Assembly: GCA_030688705.1 (NCBI GenBank) | Contig: JAUYJH010000140.1 | Span: forward strand, 1-7,485 | Source: Deltaproteobacteria bacterium | GTDB lineage: Bacteria; UBA10199; SPLOWO2-01-44-7 | Direction: 5' to 3' | Length of the DNA: 7,485 nt | Part shown: in pieces, positions 1 through 6,728 of the stretch | Layout: every line of letters starts with the position of its first letter | How positions within the stretch are numbered: the first letter of the stretch is position 1 | The notes under the pieces: model-generated | Told to the model about the DNA's origin: nothing | The model's database searches: none | What the model saw: only the letters and a program-made list of their open reading frames with translations | Made by a program: the position numbers and the translations under genes

Positions 1-1130
1 GCCTTTGAGGACTTTTTCAAGGGGATACTAAAATAAAACTGCGAACCTTTGCCCTGTACACTTTCGGCCCAGATTTTTCCCCCTTGGCGATCCATCATTT
101 CACGGCAAATGGCCAACCCCAAACCGGTCCCTTTATAGCCATTCCCGTTTCCATTCACGGGACGATGGATCTGGACAAATTTATCGAAAATGATTGGGAC
201 CTCCTGCGGACGGAGGCCCGGGCCGTCATCGATGACGCTGACCTTAATGTTTTTATCGACTTTGCACACCGTAACAAGGACCTTTGATTTTGCAAACCGA
301 AAGGCATTATCCAAAAGATTTATCAGGGTGCGTGTCAACAGATCGGGATCGGCCGTGACTTCCGGAAGATTTTTTTCGTATTCCTCTTCCAAAACAAGGC
401 CCTTTTCTCTGGCCCTGCTCTGACACTCTTGAACGACTCTCTTGGTGAGAGAGTTCATTTGGACTGTTTGCGGGGAGATTTTGCTTTTGCCCGACTCAAG
501 CTTAGACAGATCGAGCAGATCGTTGATCAGTTTTGTCAACTTACTGACATTCCGTTTGAGAATTTCAACGACATTATTTTCACCCTCTTTATATGTTTCG
601 GTGAGATTCTCCTCGAGATCGTCAATTCCCATCTTCAAGACGGCAAGAGGGGAGCGAATCTCGTGGGCTGCAGTACTAATACAATCGTCCCTTATGTCAT
701 CGAGTCGTTTCCTCTCACTGACATCGCGGATGTTGCATTGGATAACCTCCTCTGACCCAACCCGATAGGCGTTGCTGATAAACTCCACTTCCATGATCTT
801 CCCGCTCTTCGTTTCCAAGGGGAGATTATCGTAGCGCGCATATCCTGTCCGTTGCAGAACCTTAAACGCCGCCTTGGAGGCCGTAACATCTTTGAAAAAA
901 CCGAGCTCCCAGAGCCTTTTCCCCAAGAGCTTCTTGAGGGGGTGGCCCAAAATTTTAAGCAGAAACGGGTTCGCGCTGGTAATTCTTCCCATCTTGGCAT
1001 TTAGCAGGAGAATGCCATCTTGGGCCGTTTCAAACAACCGCCTGAATTTGGCCTCTGACCCTCCCACTAGAAGAAGCTCTTTTTTCTTCTGTTGCAGTTC
1101 GCTTTCTTGGTCTGTTTGCTTTGCGGACAT
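1..1130 (-). CDS. PAS-domain sensor histidine kinase (3' end outside window)
   Basis: The frame is open from ATG at 1130 to base 1, giving 376 codons with no stop, so the C-terminus is missing. The product is a histidine kinase that autophosphorylates and passes phosphate to a response regulator, which is not seen here. A short charged helix (about residues 4-20) leads into a PAS domain (about 25-140). The HisKA domain follows, with H-box AHEIRSPL and phospho-acceptor His156. The HATPase_c domain has N-box LLDNAFRFA (Asn275), G1 box DDGPGL (301-306), F box IFDKF (314-318) and G2 box GTGLGLAIC (334-342). All catalytic boxes are intact. No membrane segment or signal peptide is visible, so it is probably a cytosolic sensor of a signal bound by the PAS domain; the ligand is unknown. 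The start has a run of seven G (1135-1141) four bases upstream. An ATG at 1134 is out of frame. It is divergent from the envelope operon and shares a promoter motif with it. Confidence 0.93.
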   Translation of the reverse strand, partial: MSAKQTDQESELQQKKKELLLVGGSEAKFRRLFETAQDGILLLNAKMGRITSANPFLLKILGHPLKKLLGKRLWELGFFKDVTASKAAFKVLQRTGYARYDNLPLETKSGKIMEVEFISNAYRVGSEEVIQCNIRDVSERKRLDDIRDDCISTAAHEIRSPLAVLKMGIDDLEENLTETYKEGENNVVEILKRNVSKLTKLINDLLDLSKLESGKSKISPQTVQMNSLTKRVVQECQSRAREKGLVLEEEYEKNLPEVTADPDLLTRTLINLLDNAFRFAKSKVLVTVCKVDKNIKVSVIDDGPGLRPQEVPIIFDKFVQIHRPVNGNGNGYKGTGLGLAICREMMDRQGGKIWAESVQGKGSQFYFSIPLKKSSK

Positions 1131-1149
1131 ACATCCCCCCCAAGACAGC

Positions 1150-1178
1150 ATCCTACAAGTGAAAGGTGCGGGAAACAA
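1150..1178 (-). promoter_or_regulatory. Candidate promoter of the histidine kinase gene
   Basis: On the minus strand, TTGTTT (1178-1173) is followed by a 17-bp spacer and TAGGAT (1155-1150), about 20 bp upstream of the kinase start. The -35 hexamer matches the housekeeping consensus only in TTG. Support comes mainly from the fact that the same arrangement, with the same upstream motif, occurs in front of the divergent operon. No start-site data; a non-housekeeping sigma factor is possible. Confidence 0.45.
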
Positions 1179-1307
1179 TCGGGAGGAACACGATTTTAAG
1201 CTGGGGGATTCCCTTATCTATTCACTATACGGTCGGTTTCATGCGGGAATTAAAAAGTGGTGTAAGGAAATTCCCTATTCCAGAATCCTGTTTCCCCCGA
1301 TTGTTTC
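1172..1307. repeat. Pair of 19-bp inverted motifs in the divergent promoter region
   Basis: The left arm (1172-1190, read on the minus strand TGTTCCTCCCGATTGTTTC) and the right arm (1289-1307, read on the plus strand TGTTTCCCCCGATTGTTTC) agree at 17 of 19 positions. They are separated by 98 bp. Each arm points toward its own gene, and each contains the TTGTTT that fits as -35 of that gene. The resemblance continues downstream (CACC, a T run, then GTAGRAT). This suits a duplicated promoter or operator better than a transcription terminator. The regulator is unknown. Confidence 0.7.
1245..1275. repeat. Small inverted repeat GGGAATT / AATTCCC between the divergent promoters
   Basis: GGGAATT (1245-1251) and AATTCCC (1269-1275) are perfect 7-bp inverted arms with a 17-bp spacer. 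They lie between the two shared promoter motifs, where a dimeric regulator could bind. A chance occurrence is possible for arms this short, and no known operator is recognised. Confidence 0.3.
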
Positions 1308-1330
1308 TCCCACCCCTTTTCCCGTAGAAT
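1301..1330 (+). promoter_or_regulatory. Candidate promoter of the envelope operon
   Basis: TTGTTT (1301-1306), an 18-bp spacer and TAGAAT (1325-1330, five of six bases of the -10 consensus) stand 24 bp before the ATG at 1355. The predicted leader would be about 18 bases, including the G-rich ribosome-binding site. The -35 is weak. The element mirrors the one before the divergent kinase gene. Confidence 0.5.
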
Positions 1331-1354
1331 TTTCGCACGAAGGGGGTGAGATTT

Positions 1355-1963
1355 ATGACAAACATTATACGCATTACCGTGTTTTGCACGGTGTTGTTGG
1401 GCGGCTTGTGGTTCGCCCGAACAGGACGGTCTGTGATGACTATCCCAGAGGCGACGCCTCCTGACGCCTGCCAAGCGGCGCAACAGAATAGGGAAGTGTG
1501 CGCACGCTGGTATGTGCTCACAGAGATCCAAAACCCCATTGAGTGGGAGACGGACCGTTACAACGAGTCCCATCAACGGTGGTACGGATTGGGGGAGGTG
1601 AAGAAGGAAAGGGTGATTGTGCTTAGGGGGATTGAATTTGACTTCGACAAATCCAATATCCGCCCCAGTTCCTTGCCCATTGTTCAGAAAGATGTCGCTG
1701 AGTTGAAATCCTATAAGAACGTTGATATCAGGATCGTCGGTCACACCGATTCGAAAGGCTCGGACGCATACAATCAGAAACTGTCCGAGAGAAGAGCCGA
1801 TGCTGTGATGCAATACTTTCTCCAGCAGGGTGTCAATGGTGATCGGATGTCCTCAAGTGGTAGAGGCGAGTCTGAACCAGTAGCGCCTAACACCAACCCG
1901 GATGGTTCCGACAATCCGGCCGGTCGGCAAGAGAATCGCCGGATTGAGATTCATATTAAATAA
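1355..1963 (+). CDS. OmpA/Pal-family peptidoglycan-binding protein
   Basis: This 202-residue protein has a hydrophobic N-terminus (about 4-20) acting as a signal sequence or membrane anchor, a short linker region with Cys39 and Cys49 that could form a disulfide, and an OmpA C-terminal domain (about 87-202). Family hallmarks are GIEFDFDKSNI (92-102), the GHTDSKGSDAYNQKLSERRA segment (129-148) and NRRIEI (194-199). By analogy with the diaminopimelate-binding pair known in OmpA, Asp132 and Arg147 should contact peptidoglycan. It has no beta-barrel and no clear lipobox, so it probably spans from inner membrane or periplasm to the cell wall. ATG 1355 is chosen because AGGGGGTGAG (1341-1350) lies four bases upstream. 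An in-frame GTG at 1346 falls inside that ribosome-binding site. It is the first gene of a four-gene operon; the next starts 41 bp downstream. Confidence 0.9.
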   Translation: MTNIIRITVFCTVLLGGLWFARTGRSVMTIPEATPPDACQAAQQNREVCARWYVLTEIQNPIEWETDRYNESHQRWYGLGEVKKERVIVLRGIEFDFDKSNIRPSSLPIVQKDVAELKSYKNVDIRIVGHTDSKGSDAYNQKLSERRADAVMQYFLQQGVNGDRMSSSGRGESEPVAPNTNPDGSDNPAGRQENRRIEIHIK

Positions 1964-2004
1964 CTCGGAGTCTTTCAGGGAGAGTTTTACCGAGAGGAGG
2001 TGTT

Positions 2005-2175
2005 ATGCTTTACTGGGCGTTGGTGTTTTTCGTATTCGCGGTCGTTGCTGGAATACTTGGGTTCACGGGCATTGCGGCCAGTGCCGCTTACATAGCAAAG
2101 ATACTTTTCGTTATCTTTCTTGTGTTGTTCCTTGTTTCACTGGTGTTTCCGAGGTTCAGAAGACCGCCATCTTGA
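2005..2175 (+). CDS. YtjA/DUF1328-family small membrane protein
   Basis: This 56-residue protein starts at ATG 2005 after a strong GAGGAGG site (1994-2000) and stops at TGA 2173-2175. The sequence begins MLYWALVFFVFAVVAGILGF and continues through TGIAASAAYIAKILF to a second hydrophobic helix and a basic tail (PRFRRPPS). Two membrane helices (about 2-20 and 30-48) joined by a small-residue loop with GxxGIA..A and an AKILF motif are the pattern of the DUF1328/YtjA family of about 53-60 residues, recognised here by resemblance. Its molecular function is not established; family members often sit with stress-response genes. It lies between the OmpA-like gene and the lipoprotein gene with 17-18 bp on the downstream side, so co-transcription is likely. 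Confidence 0.9.
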   Translation: MLYWALVFFVFAVVAGILGFTGIAASAAYIAKILFVIFLVLFLVSLVFPRFRRPPS

Positions 2176-2193
2176 CGTCAAAAAGGGGGGTTT

Positions 2194-2376
2194 ATGAAAA
2201 GAGCTATTCTCTTGGTTTTGGCGATGCTTGTCTCCTTTTCTTTCATTGCCTGTGAGCGCAAGACGACTGTCATCAGGGAAGGGGTGGTGGCACCGCAACC
2301 CGATCCGGCAGTCAAGATCAGGATCAATGACGGAAGCGGGTCGGGCGTTGATGTGAATATCCCGACGAAGAAATAA
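2194..2376 (+). CDS. Small predicted lipoprotein
   Basis: A 60-residue protein begins MKRAILLVLAMLVSFSFIAC. The signal peptide has two basic residues, a hydrophobic core and a lipobox-like FIAC with Cys20 as the likely lipidated residue. The mature part is only about 41 residues: polar, with a Pro-rich PQPDP stretch and a Gly/Ser/Asp region ending IPTKK. No domain is recognised. ATG 2194 follows a run of six G (2185-2190) by three bases. The gene lies 18 bp after the DUF1328 gene and 20 bp before the next gene. Its role is unknown; location in the same operon as a peptidoglycan-binding protein suggests an envelope function. Confidence 0.8.
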   Translation: MKRAILLVLAMLVSFSFIACERKTTVIREGVVAPQPDPAVKIRINDGSGSGVDVNIPTKK

Positions 2377-2396
2377 AATAAACGAACGGGGGGATT

Positions 2397-2834
2397 GTGA
2401 AAAATTGTACATGTATCTTGTCTGTGATGTTCTTATGTGTTCTTGTTTTTCCCTTGATGGCGGAGGAAAAGAAGACAGATTGCCGTATGCAGTTCTCGCT
2501 GAACAGTTGGTCCGCCTTTTACAAGTCTGGAAAAGGTCATGGCAACATTACCTGCGACAATGGACAGAAGGCGGCGGTCAAAATACGGACGCATGGCGGC
2601 GGCGTCACATTTGGCAAAAGTAAAATTGTGAATGGCATTGGCAACTTTTCCAAAGTGAACAGCATCAATGACCTCTTCGGAGGTTATGCCGAATCAGAAG
2701 CACATGCCGGCGCCTCAGGGTCTGCTGATGCGCATGCCATGTGGAAGGGCGATGTCTCATTGGCCATTTCAGGTACTGGAACAGGGTGGAACTTGGGTGT
2801 CAATTTCGGTAAATTTAAAATCACCCGCCGCTGA
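2397..2834 (+). CDS. Secreted glycine-rich protein of unknown function
   Basis: The 145-residue product starts at GTG 2397, just after a run of six G (2388-2393) spaced as in the preceding gene. A signal peptide of about 22 residues ends LMA before EEKK. The mature chain has two cysteines (Cys29, Cys53) that could pair, then alternating hydrophobic and Gly/Ser residues (AVKIRTHGGGVTFGKSK, 60-76; DVSLAISGTGTGWNLGVNFG, 119-138), suggesting a small beta-sheet fold. A middle stretch (about 98-114) is rich in Ala, Gly, Ser and His. The pattern faintly recalls DUF992-type periplasmic proteins, but I cannot claim membership. It is the last gene of the operon and is followed 22 bp later by a terminator. 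Confidence 0.8.
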   Translation: MKNCTCILSVMFLCVLVFPLMAEEKKTDCRMQFSLNSWSAFYKSGKGHGNITCDNGQKAAVKIRTHGGGVTFGKSKIVNGIGNFSKVNSINDLFGGYAESEAHAGASGSADAHAMWKGDVSLAISGTGTGWNLGVNFGKFKITRR

Positions 2835-2856
2835 TGTTCTGTACTCCCCATCCCGC

Positions 2857-2896
2857 AAAAAAAAACAGACCCCCCTGCGGGGACCTGTTTTTTTTT
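2857..2896. terminator. Bidirectional intrinsic terminator
   Basis: Nine A (2857-2865), stem CAG..CCCC, loop CUGC (2875-2878), stem GGGG..CTG and nine T (2888-2896). Two opposed bases on each side (AC/AC) leave a small internal loop. The flanking A and T runs extend the stem and give a U tract on either strand. It would end the envelope operon coming from the left and the tRNA-Gly transcript coming from the right. Confidence 0.88.
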
Positions 2897-2897
2897 G

Positions 2898-2970
2898 AGC
2901 GGGAGACGGGTCTCGAACCCGCGACCTCAACCTTGGCAAGGTTGCGCTCTACCAATTGAGCTACTCCCGC
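2898..2970 (-). tRNA. tRNA-Gly (anticodon GCC), CCA not encoded
   Basis: On the minus strand a complete cloverleaf can be folded. The acceptor stem is GCGGGAG/CTCCCGC, the D arm GCTC..GAGC, the anticodon arm CAACC-TTGCCAA-GGTTG, and the T arm GCGGG-TTCGAGA-CCCGT. The loop carries anticodon GCC, which reads GGC and GGU glycine codons, and the discriminator is U as usual for bacterial tRNA-Gly. The gene is 73 bases and is followed by CAAA, so CCA must be added by tRNA nucleotidyltransferase. The terminator begins directly after the 3' end. Confidence 0.97.
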
Positions 2971-2981
2971 GTGGAGCTGGC

Positions 2982-3009
2982 TTTCTATCCATCTTTTTAA
3001 AAATTGCAA
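2982..3009 (-). promoter_or_regulatory. Weak candidate promoter for tRNA-Gly
   Basis: On the minus strand TTGCAA (3009-3004), a 16-bp spacer and TAGAAA (2987-2982) stand 11 bp before the mature tRNA 5' end. Each hexamer matches four of six consensus bases. The tRNA could equally be transcribed from the upstream PuuD-like unit, since no clear terminator is seen between them. Confidence 0.35.
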
Positions 3010-3028
3010 TACCAATTAAGCGAAGCCT

Positions 3029-3352
3029 TTAACGCCCGAAGGAATTTCCGGAACTGCTTCCGGAAAAACTGCCGCTGTTGTTTTGTTGGTTATAACCCCT
3101 TGAAGTGGCCTGATTGGAATAATGCTGGGTTTGCACATGCTGCTGAAAAGAATTTAGATTGTTGAGCATGCCGCCGATCACTTGAAGGTAATTTTGAAAT
3201 AATTCTGTCTTGCTCTGTTGGTTCGGTTGATAATAGGGATTATTGCCAGTTCCGTATTGATTATTTTGATTGTAGGGATTATTGGATAACGAGCCGTAAC
3301 CGTATGTTTGCGCCATCAGCCCCAAGCAAACCATCCATCCCCATTTTTTCAT
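3029..3352 (-). CDS. Asn/Gln-rich exported small protein, unknown function
   Basis: This 107-residue protein has an N-terminal MKKWGWMVCLGLMAQ that looks like a short signal peptide. The rest is low complexity: residues 20-47 are dominated by Asn, Gln, Tyr, Gly and Pro; a more helical stretch KTELFQNYLQVIGGMLNNL (48-66) follows; then a Gln/Asn region and a Ser/Gly tail (SGSFSGSSSGNSFGR). No known domain is recognised. The start at 3352 has GGGGGTG three bases upstream, and the gene begins 14 bp after the stop of the PuuD-like gene, so the two are probably co-transcribed. Composition resembles prion-like or surface-exposed, self-assembling segments, but that is inference. Translation is likely real, given the signal peptide, the ribosome-binding site and the spacing. 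Confidence 0.7.
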   Translation of the reverse strand: MKKWGWMVCLGLMAQTYGYGSLSNNPYNQNNQYGTGNNPYYQPNQQSKTELFQNYLQVIGGMLNNLNSFQQHVQTQHYSNQATSRGYNQQNNSGSFSGSSSGNSFGR

Positions 3353-3366
3353 CGGACACCCCCGGT

Positions 3367-3981
3367 TTACAACTTCGGTAAAACCTTGGCCGAAGCCTTG
3401 AGCGTGACATAAACAATCAAAAAGCCGACCGCCAAGACCACAACCGCCATCCAGTGTTTGTCTACCGGAAAATGGCTCGCCGCCCCCATGCCGAAAAGCA
3501 TCGGCACCGAAAGATAGGTGTTCACCTTTGAAACGTGCGCAGCCCTCTTTGCAAGGCCCGCCATTTCAGCGGGAGCCTCCCCGTTTTTCACCCAACGGAT
3601 GATTTTTTTCTGCGCCGGCCAAATGATAAACCAGACATTAAACCACATGATGATGCCCAAAACACCGCCAAAAGTGATCCAAAAACCGTAAGAGCCGGCA
3701 AAAAGGGCCGAAAACCCGCCGCTGCTCGCAACCCAATAATTCCAGTACAGGATGAAAAGACCGGAGAGAAGGGTGAGCATGGCCCCCCATCGAAACCAAA
3801 AAAGGGCCCGCGGCATCAGCTCCGGAACCACTTTCTTTTTTGTTTCGGCATCCAACAGCTTTGCGAAATGGACATTAACGAGATTGAAAAAATAGAGCAT
3901 TCCGATCCAGGTGATGCCGACCATAAAATGAATCCAGCGCGCCAGGAACGTGACCCATAAATTGTTGTCTATTCCAAACAT
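3367..3981 (-). CDS. Membrane protein related to urate hydroxylase PuuD N-terminal domain
   Basis: The 204-residue protein has about five membrane helices (near 9-32, 60-83, 98-121, 155-170, 177-194). Segments ARWIHFMVGITWIG (14-27), FRWGAMLTLLSGLFILYW (63-80), NVWFIIWPAQKK (115-126) and NTYLSVPMLFGMGAASHFP (154-172) match the pattern I know for PF06181, the membrane domain of PuuD. PuuD carries a longer N-domain and a C-terminal cytochrome c, which are missing here. His18, His38, His149 and His170 are candidate haem or metal ligands. No purine-degradation gene is nearby, so urate activity is doubtful. ATG 3981 is preferred because GGGGGGAG lies a few bases upstream and a good promoter ends just before it. 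A TTG at 4032 would lie inside that promoter. The Asn/Gln-rich gene follows. Confidence 0.78.
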   Translation of the reverse strand: MFGIDNNLWVTFLARWIHFMVGITWIGMLYFFNLVNVHFAKLLDAETKKKVVPELMPRALFWFRWGAMLTLLSGLFILYWNYWVASSGGFSALFAGSYGFWITFGGVLGIIMWFNVWFIIWPAQKKIIRWVKNGEAPAEMAGLAKRAAHVSKVNTYLSVPMLFGMGAASHFPVDKHWMAVVVLAVGFLIVYVTLKASAKVLPKL

Positions 3982-4003
3982 GTCTCCCCCCTTTTGGATT
4001 TGC

Positions 4004-4032
4004 AAAATAAAACATCGCTTAAGAGGCGTCAA
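4004..4032 (-). promoter_or_regulatory. Promoter of the PuuD-like / Asn-Gln-rich unit
   Basis: On the minus strand TTGACG (4032-4027; five of six), a 17-bp spacer and TATTTT (4009-4004; four of six) form a sigma-70-type promoter. Transcription would start near 3997, giving a leader of about 16 bases with the G-rich ribosome-binding site. This fixes the start codon at 3981. Confidence 0.65.
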
Positions 4033-4078
4033 TGACTAAAAAGACTAAAAAGTAGCTGAAAAATAATCATTTTTTCCT

Positions 4079-4107
4079 TTGACACCCTTTTCAAAAAAAA
4101 CTATGTA
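4079..4107 (+). promoter_or_regulatory. Promoter of rpsA
   Basis: A perfect -35 TTGACA (4079-4084), a 17-bp spacer and TATGTA (4102-4107) precede rpsA. The predicted start near 4114 leaves a short leader of about 28 bases, with little room for an autoregulatory structure such as the long leader of E. coli rpsA. It is divergent from the promoter at 4004-4032, with 46 bp between the -35 elements. Confidence 0.65.
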
Positions 4108-4123
4108 CGAACCACTTTAAATC

Positions 4124-4131
4124 AAGGAGGT
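4124..4131 (+). promoter_or_regulatory. Strong ribosome-binding site of rpsA
   Basis: AAGGAGGT is fully complementary to the 16S rRNA 3' end and lies 10 bases before ATG 4142. This fixes the start of S1. Confidence 0.85.
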
Positions 4132-4141
4132 ACACTTTTTC

Positions 4142-5710
<1,569 letters not shown>

Positions 5711-5713
5711 TGA

Positions 5714-5781
5714 TGTCATTCTGACCCTGAGTGAAACGAAGGGGAAGAATCCCGGGATCCTTCACTTCGTTCAGGATGACA
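5714..5781. repeat. 68-bp palindromic intergenic repeat element
   Basis: The outer arms TGTCATTCTGA (5714-5724) and TCAGGATGACA (5771-5781) are inverted with one mismatch. The inner arms CTGAGTGAAACGAAGG (5727-5742) and CCTTCACTTCGTTCAG (5759-5774) also pair, with two G-U wobbles and two mismatches, so the transcript would fold into one long hairpin around a central CCCGGG. Its sequence closely resembles a widespread family of GTCATTCTGA...TCAGGATGAC interspersed repeats familiar from many bacterial genomes; this is from memory. There is no T tract, so it is not a normal terminator. Its right arm ends in the translation start region of sppA. Confidence 0.8.
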
Positions 5782-5790
5782 ATTCTTAAG

Positions 5791-6630
5791 ATGAAAAAAT
5801 GGGCTAAAAGGCTGGGCTTTCTTTTCTTGATTCTTTTTGCCCTCGTCGGTTTAACCCGTACATGTTCCTCTCCCGTCGGGCCGTTTAGCAAGGCCGTTGG
5901 GGTGCTGGAGGTTAATGGCACCCTTTGGGTTTCCGATGATCTGGTCAAACAAATCGAATCCTTCCGCAAAAATCAAAATATCCGCTCCGTGGTGGTCCGT
6001 ATTAATTCCCCGGGCGGGACGGTCGGCGCTTCTCAAGAAATTTATTCCGCCCTTCAAAATTTGTCGCAAAAAAAACCGGTAGTGGCCTCCATGGGGACCA
6101 TCGCCGCTTCGGGGGGCCTTTATGTCGCCATGGGGGCGCAAAAAGTTTTTGCCGACCCGGGCACGCTGACCGGCTCCATCGGGGTTAAAATGCAGCACAT
6201 CGACATCGGCTCTTTGCTGAAATTCCTGAAAATTGAAATGGAAACGATCAAGAGCGGGCGTTTTAAAGACATGGCCTCTTTTACAAAACCGCTTGGCCCC
6301 GAAGAGGCGGCTCTTCTGGAATCGCTGATGCAAGAGATTCACGGCCAGTTCAAAGAGGCGGTCTCCAAATCGCGAAATATCCCGATGGAAACACTCGACA
6401 CTTTTGCCGATGGCCGCATTTTTACGGGGGCGAAAGCCAAAGAGTTGAACTTGGTCGATGCATTGGGAGATTTTTTGGATGCGGTGAAAATGGCCGCGCA
6501 GATGGGGGGCATTAAAGGCGAACCGGAGCTTGTTTACGGTGAAAAAGAGATGGCGTGGTGGGTGAAGTCTCTTTTCGGAGAAGCCAAGGCGGCCGTTTCC
6601 GGGCCGCTGGCATTTTATTTGTATCCCTAA
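5791..6630 (+). CDS. sppA: Signal peptide peptidase SppA, short (36K) type
   Basis: This membrane-anchored serine protease degrades cleaved signal peptides. From ATG 5791 it has 279 residues: a basic start and one N-terminal membrane helix (about 8-22), then one protease domain. The Ser nucleophile is Ser107 in MGTIAASGGLYVA, and the general-base Lys is Lys159 in ETIKSGRFKD. The spacing of 52 equals that of the Ser147/Lys199 pair of B. subtilis SppA. RINSPGG (70-76), LTGSIGV (126-132) and ADGRIFTG (near 205) are further family motifs. The start is uncertain: 5776 (ATG) and 5731 (GTG) are in frame but lie inside the palindromic repeat. At 5791 the only Shine-Dalgarno-like sequence is AGGA (5773-5776) in the repeat's right arm, 14 bases upstream. 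Confidence 0.93.
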   Translation: MKKWAKRLGFLFLILFALVGLTRTCSSPVGPFSKAVGVLEVNGTLWVSDDLVKQIESFRKNQNIRSVVVRINSPGGTVGASQEIYSALQNLSQKKPVVASMGTIAASGGLYVAMGAQKVFADPGTLTGSIGVKMQHIDIGSLLKFLKIEMETIKSGRFKDMASFTKPLGPEEAALLESLMQEIHGQFKEAVSKSRNIPMETLDTFADGRIFTGAKAKELNLVDALGDFLDAVKMAAQMGGIKGEPELVYGEKEMAWWVKSLFGEAKAAVSGPLAFYLYP

Positions 6631-6634
6631 AAAA

Positions 6635-6725
6635 GGACCAAGGACAATGGACAAGGGACTATGGACCAAAAGTAAAGATAAAAAAAGCAGTTGGTCCACT
6701 GTCCGTGGTCCTTTGTCCATGGTCC
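6635..6725. repeat. Inverted array of GGAC heptads forming a long hairpin
   Basis: The left arm (6635-6669) is five tandem 7-bp units GGACNAN: GGACCAA, GGACAAT, GGACAAG, GGACTAT, GGACCAA. The right arm (6691-6725) is five units NNNGTCC in exact opposite order and phase. Pairing end to end, 29 of 35 positions match, around a 21-base A-rich loop (6670-6690). The element fills the gap between the sppA stop and the ribosome-binding site of the next gene, ending three bases before AAGGAGG. It recalls, in style only, the short heptameric repeats known from cyanobacteria. It lacks a T tract and is not a typical terminator. Confidence 0.85.
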
Positions 6726-6728
6726 ATC

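Noticed and set aside
874..1464. Plus-strand open frame of 196 codons across the kinase start and promoter region
   Set aside because: It overlaps the kinase N-terminus antisense and the OmpA-like start in another frame, and its translation has no family features.
1250..1813. Minus-strand open frame of 187 codons opposite the OmpA-like gene
   Set aside because: The OmpA domain on the plus strand is unmistakable; the antisense translation is featureless.
2950..3021. TACCAATTGAGC in the tRNA D arm and TACCAATTAAGC 60 bp away, as possible att-like duplication
   Set aside because: Only 11 of 12 bases match, flanks do not, the copy is from the D arm rather than the tRNA 3' end, and no integrase is present.
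3004..3028. Weak hairpin AATTG/CAATT followed by T run after the Asn/Gln-rich gene on the minus strand
   Set aside because: A five-base AT-rich stem is too weak to call a terminator, and the region doubles as the possible tRNA promoter.
3982..4032. Upstream TTG start adding 17 residues to the PuuD-like protein
   Set aside because: This segment contains the -35 and -10 of the likely promoter, and the ATG at 3981 has its own G-rich ribosome-binding site.
4034..4051. Tandem GACTAAAAA GACTAAAAA in the rpsA divergent region
   Set aside because: Two 9-bp A-rich copies are too little to support a binding site or repeat element.
5851..6720. 289-codon open frame on the minus strand opposite sppA
   Set aside because: It is antisense to a clear SppA with intact catalytic residues, has no recognisable domain, and is a codon-bias shadow.
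6635..6725. Heptad array as a CRISPR-like locus
   Set aside because: Units are 7 bp with no spacers and are inverted between arms; no cas gene is seen.
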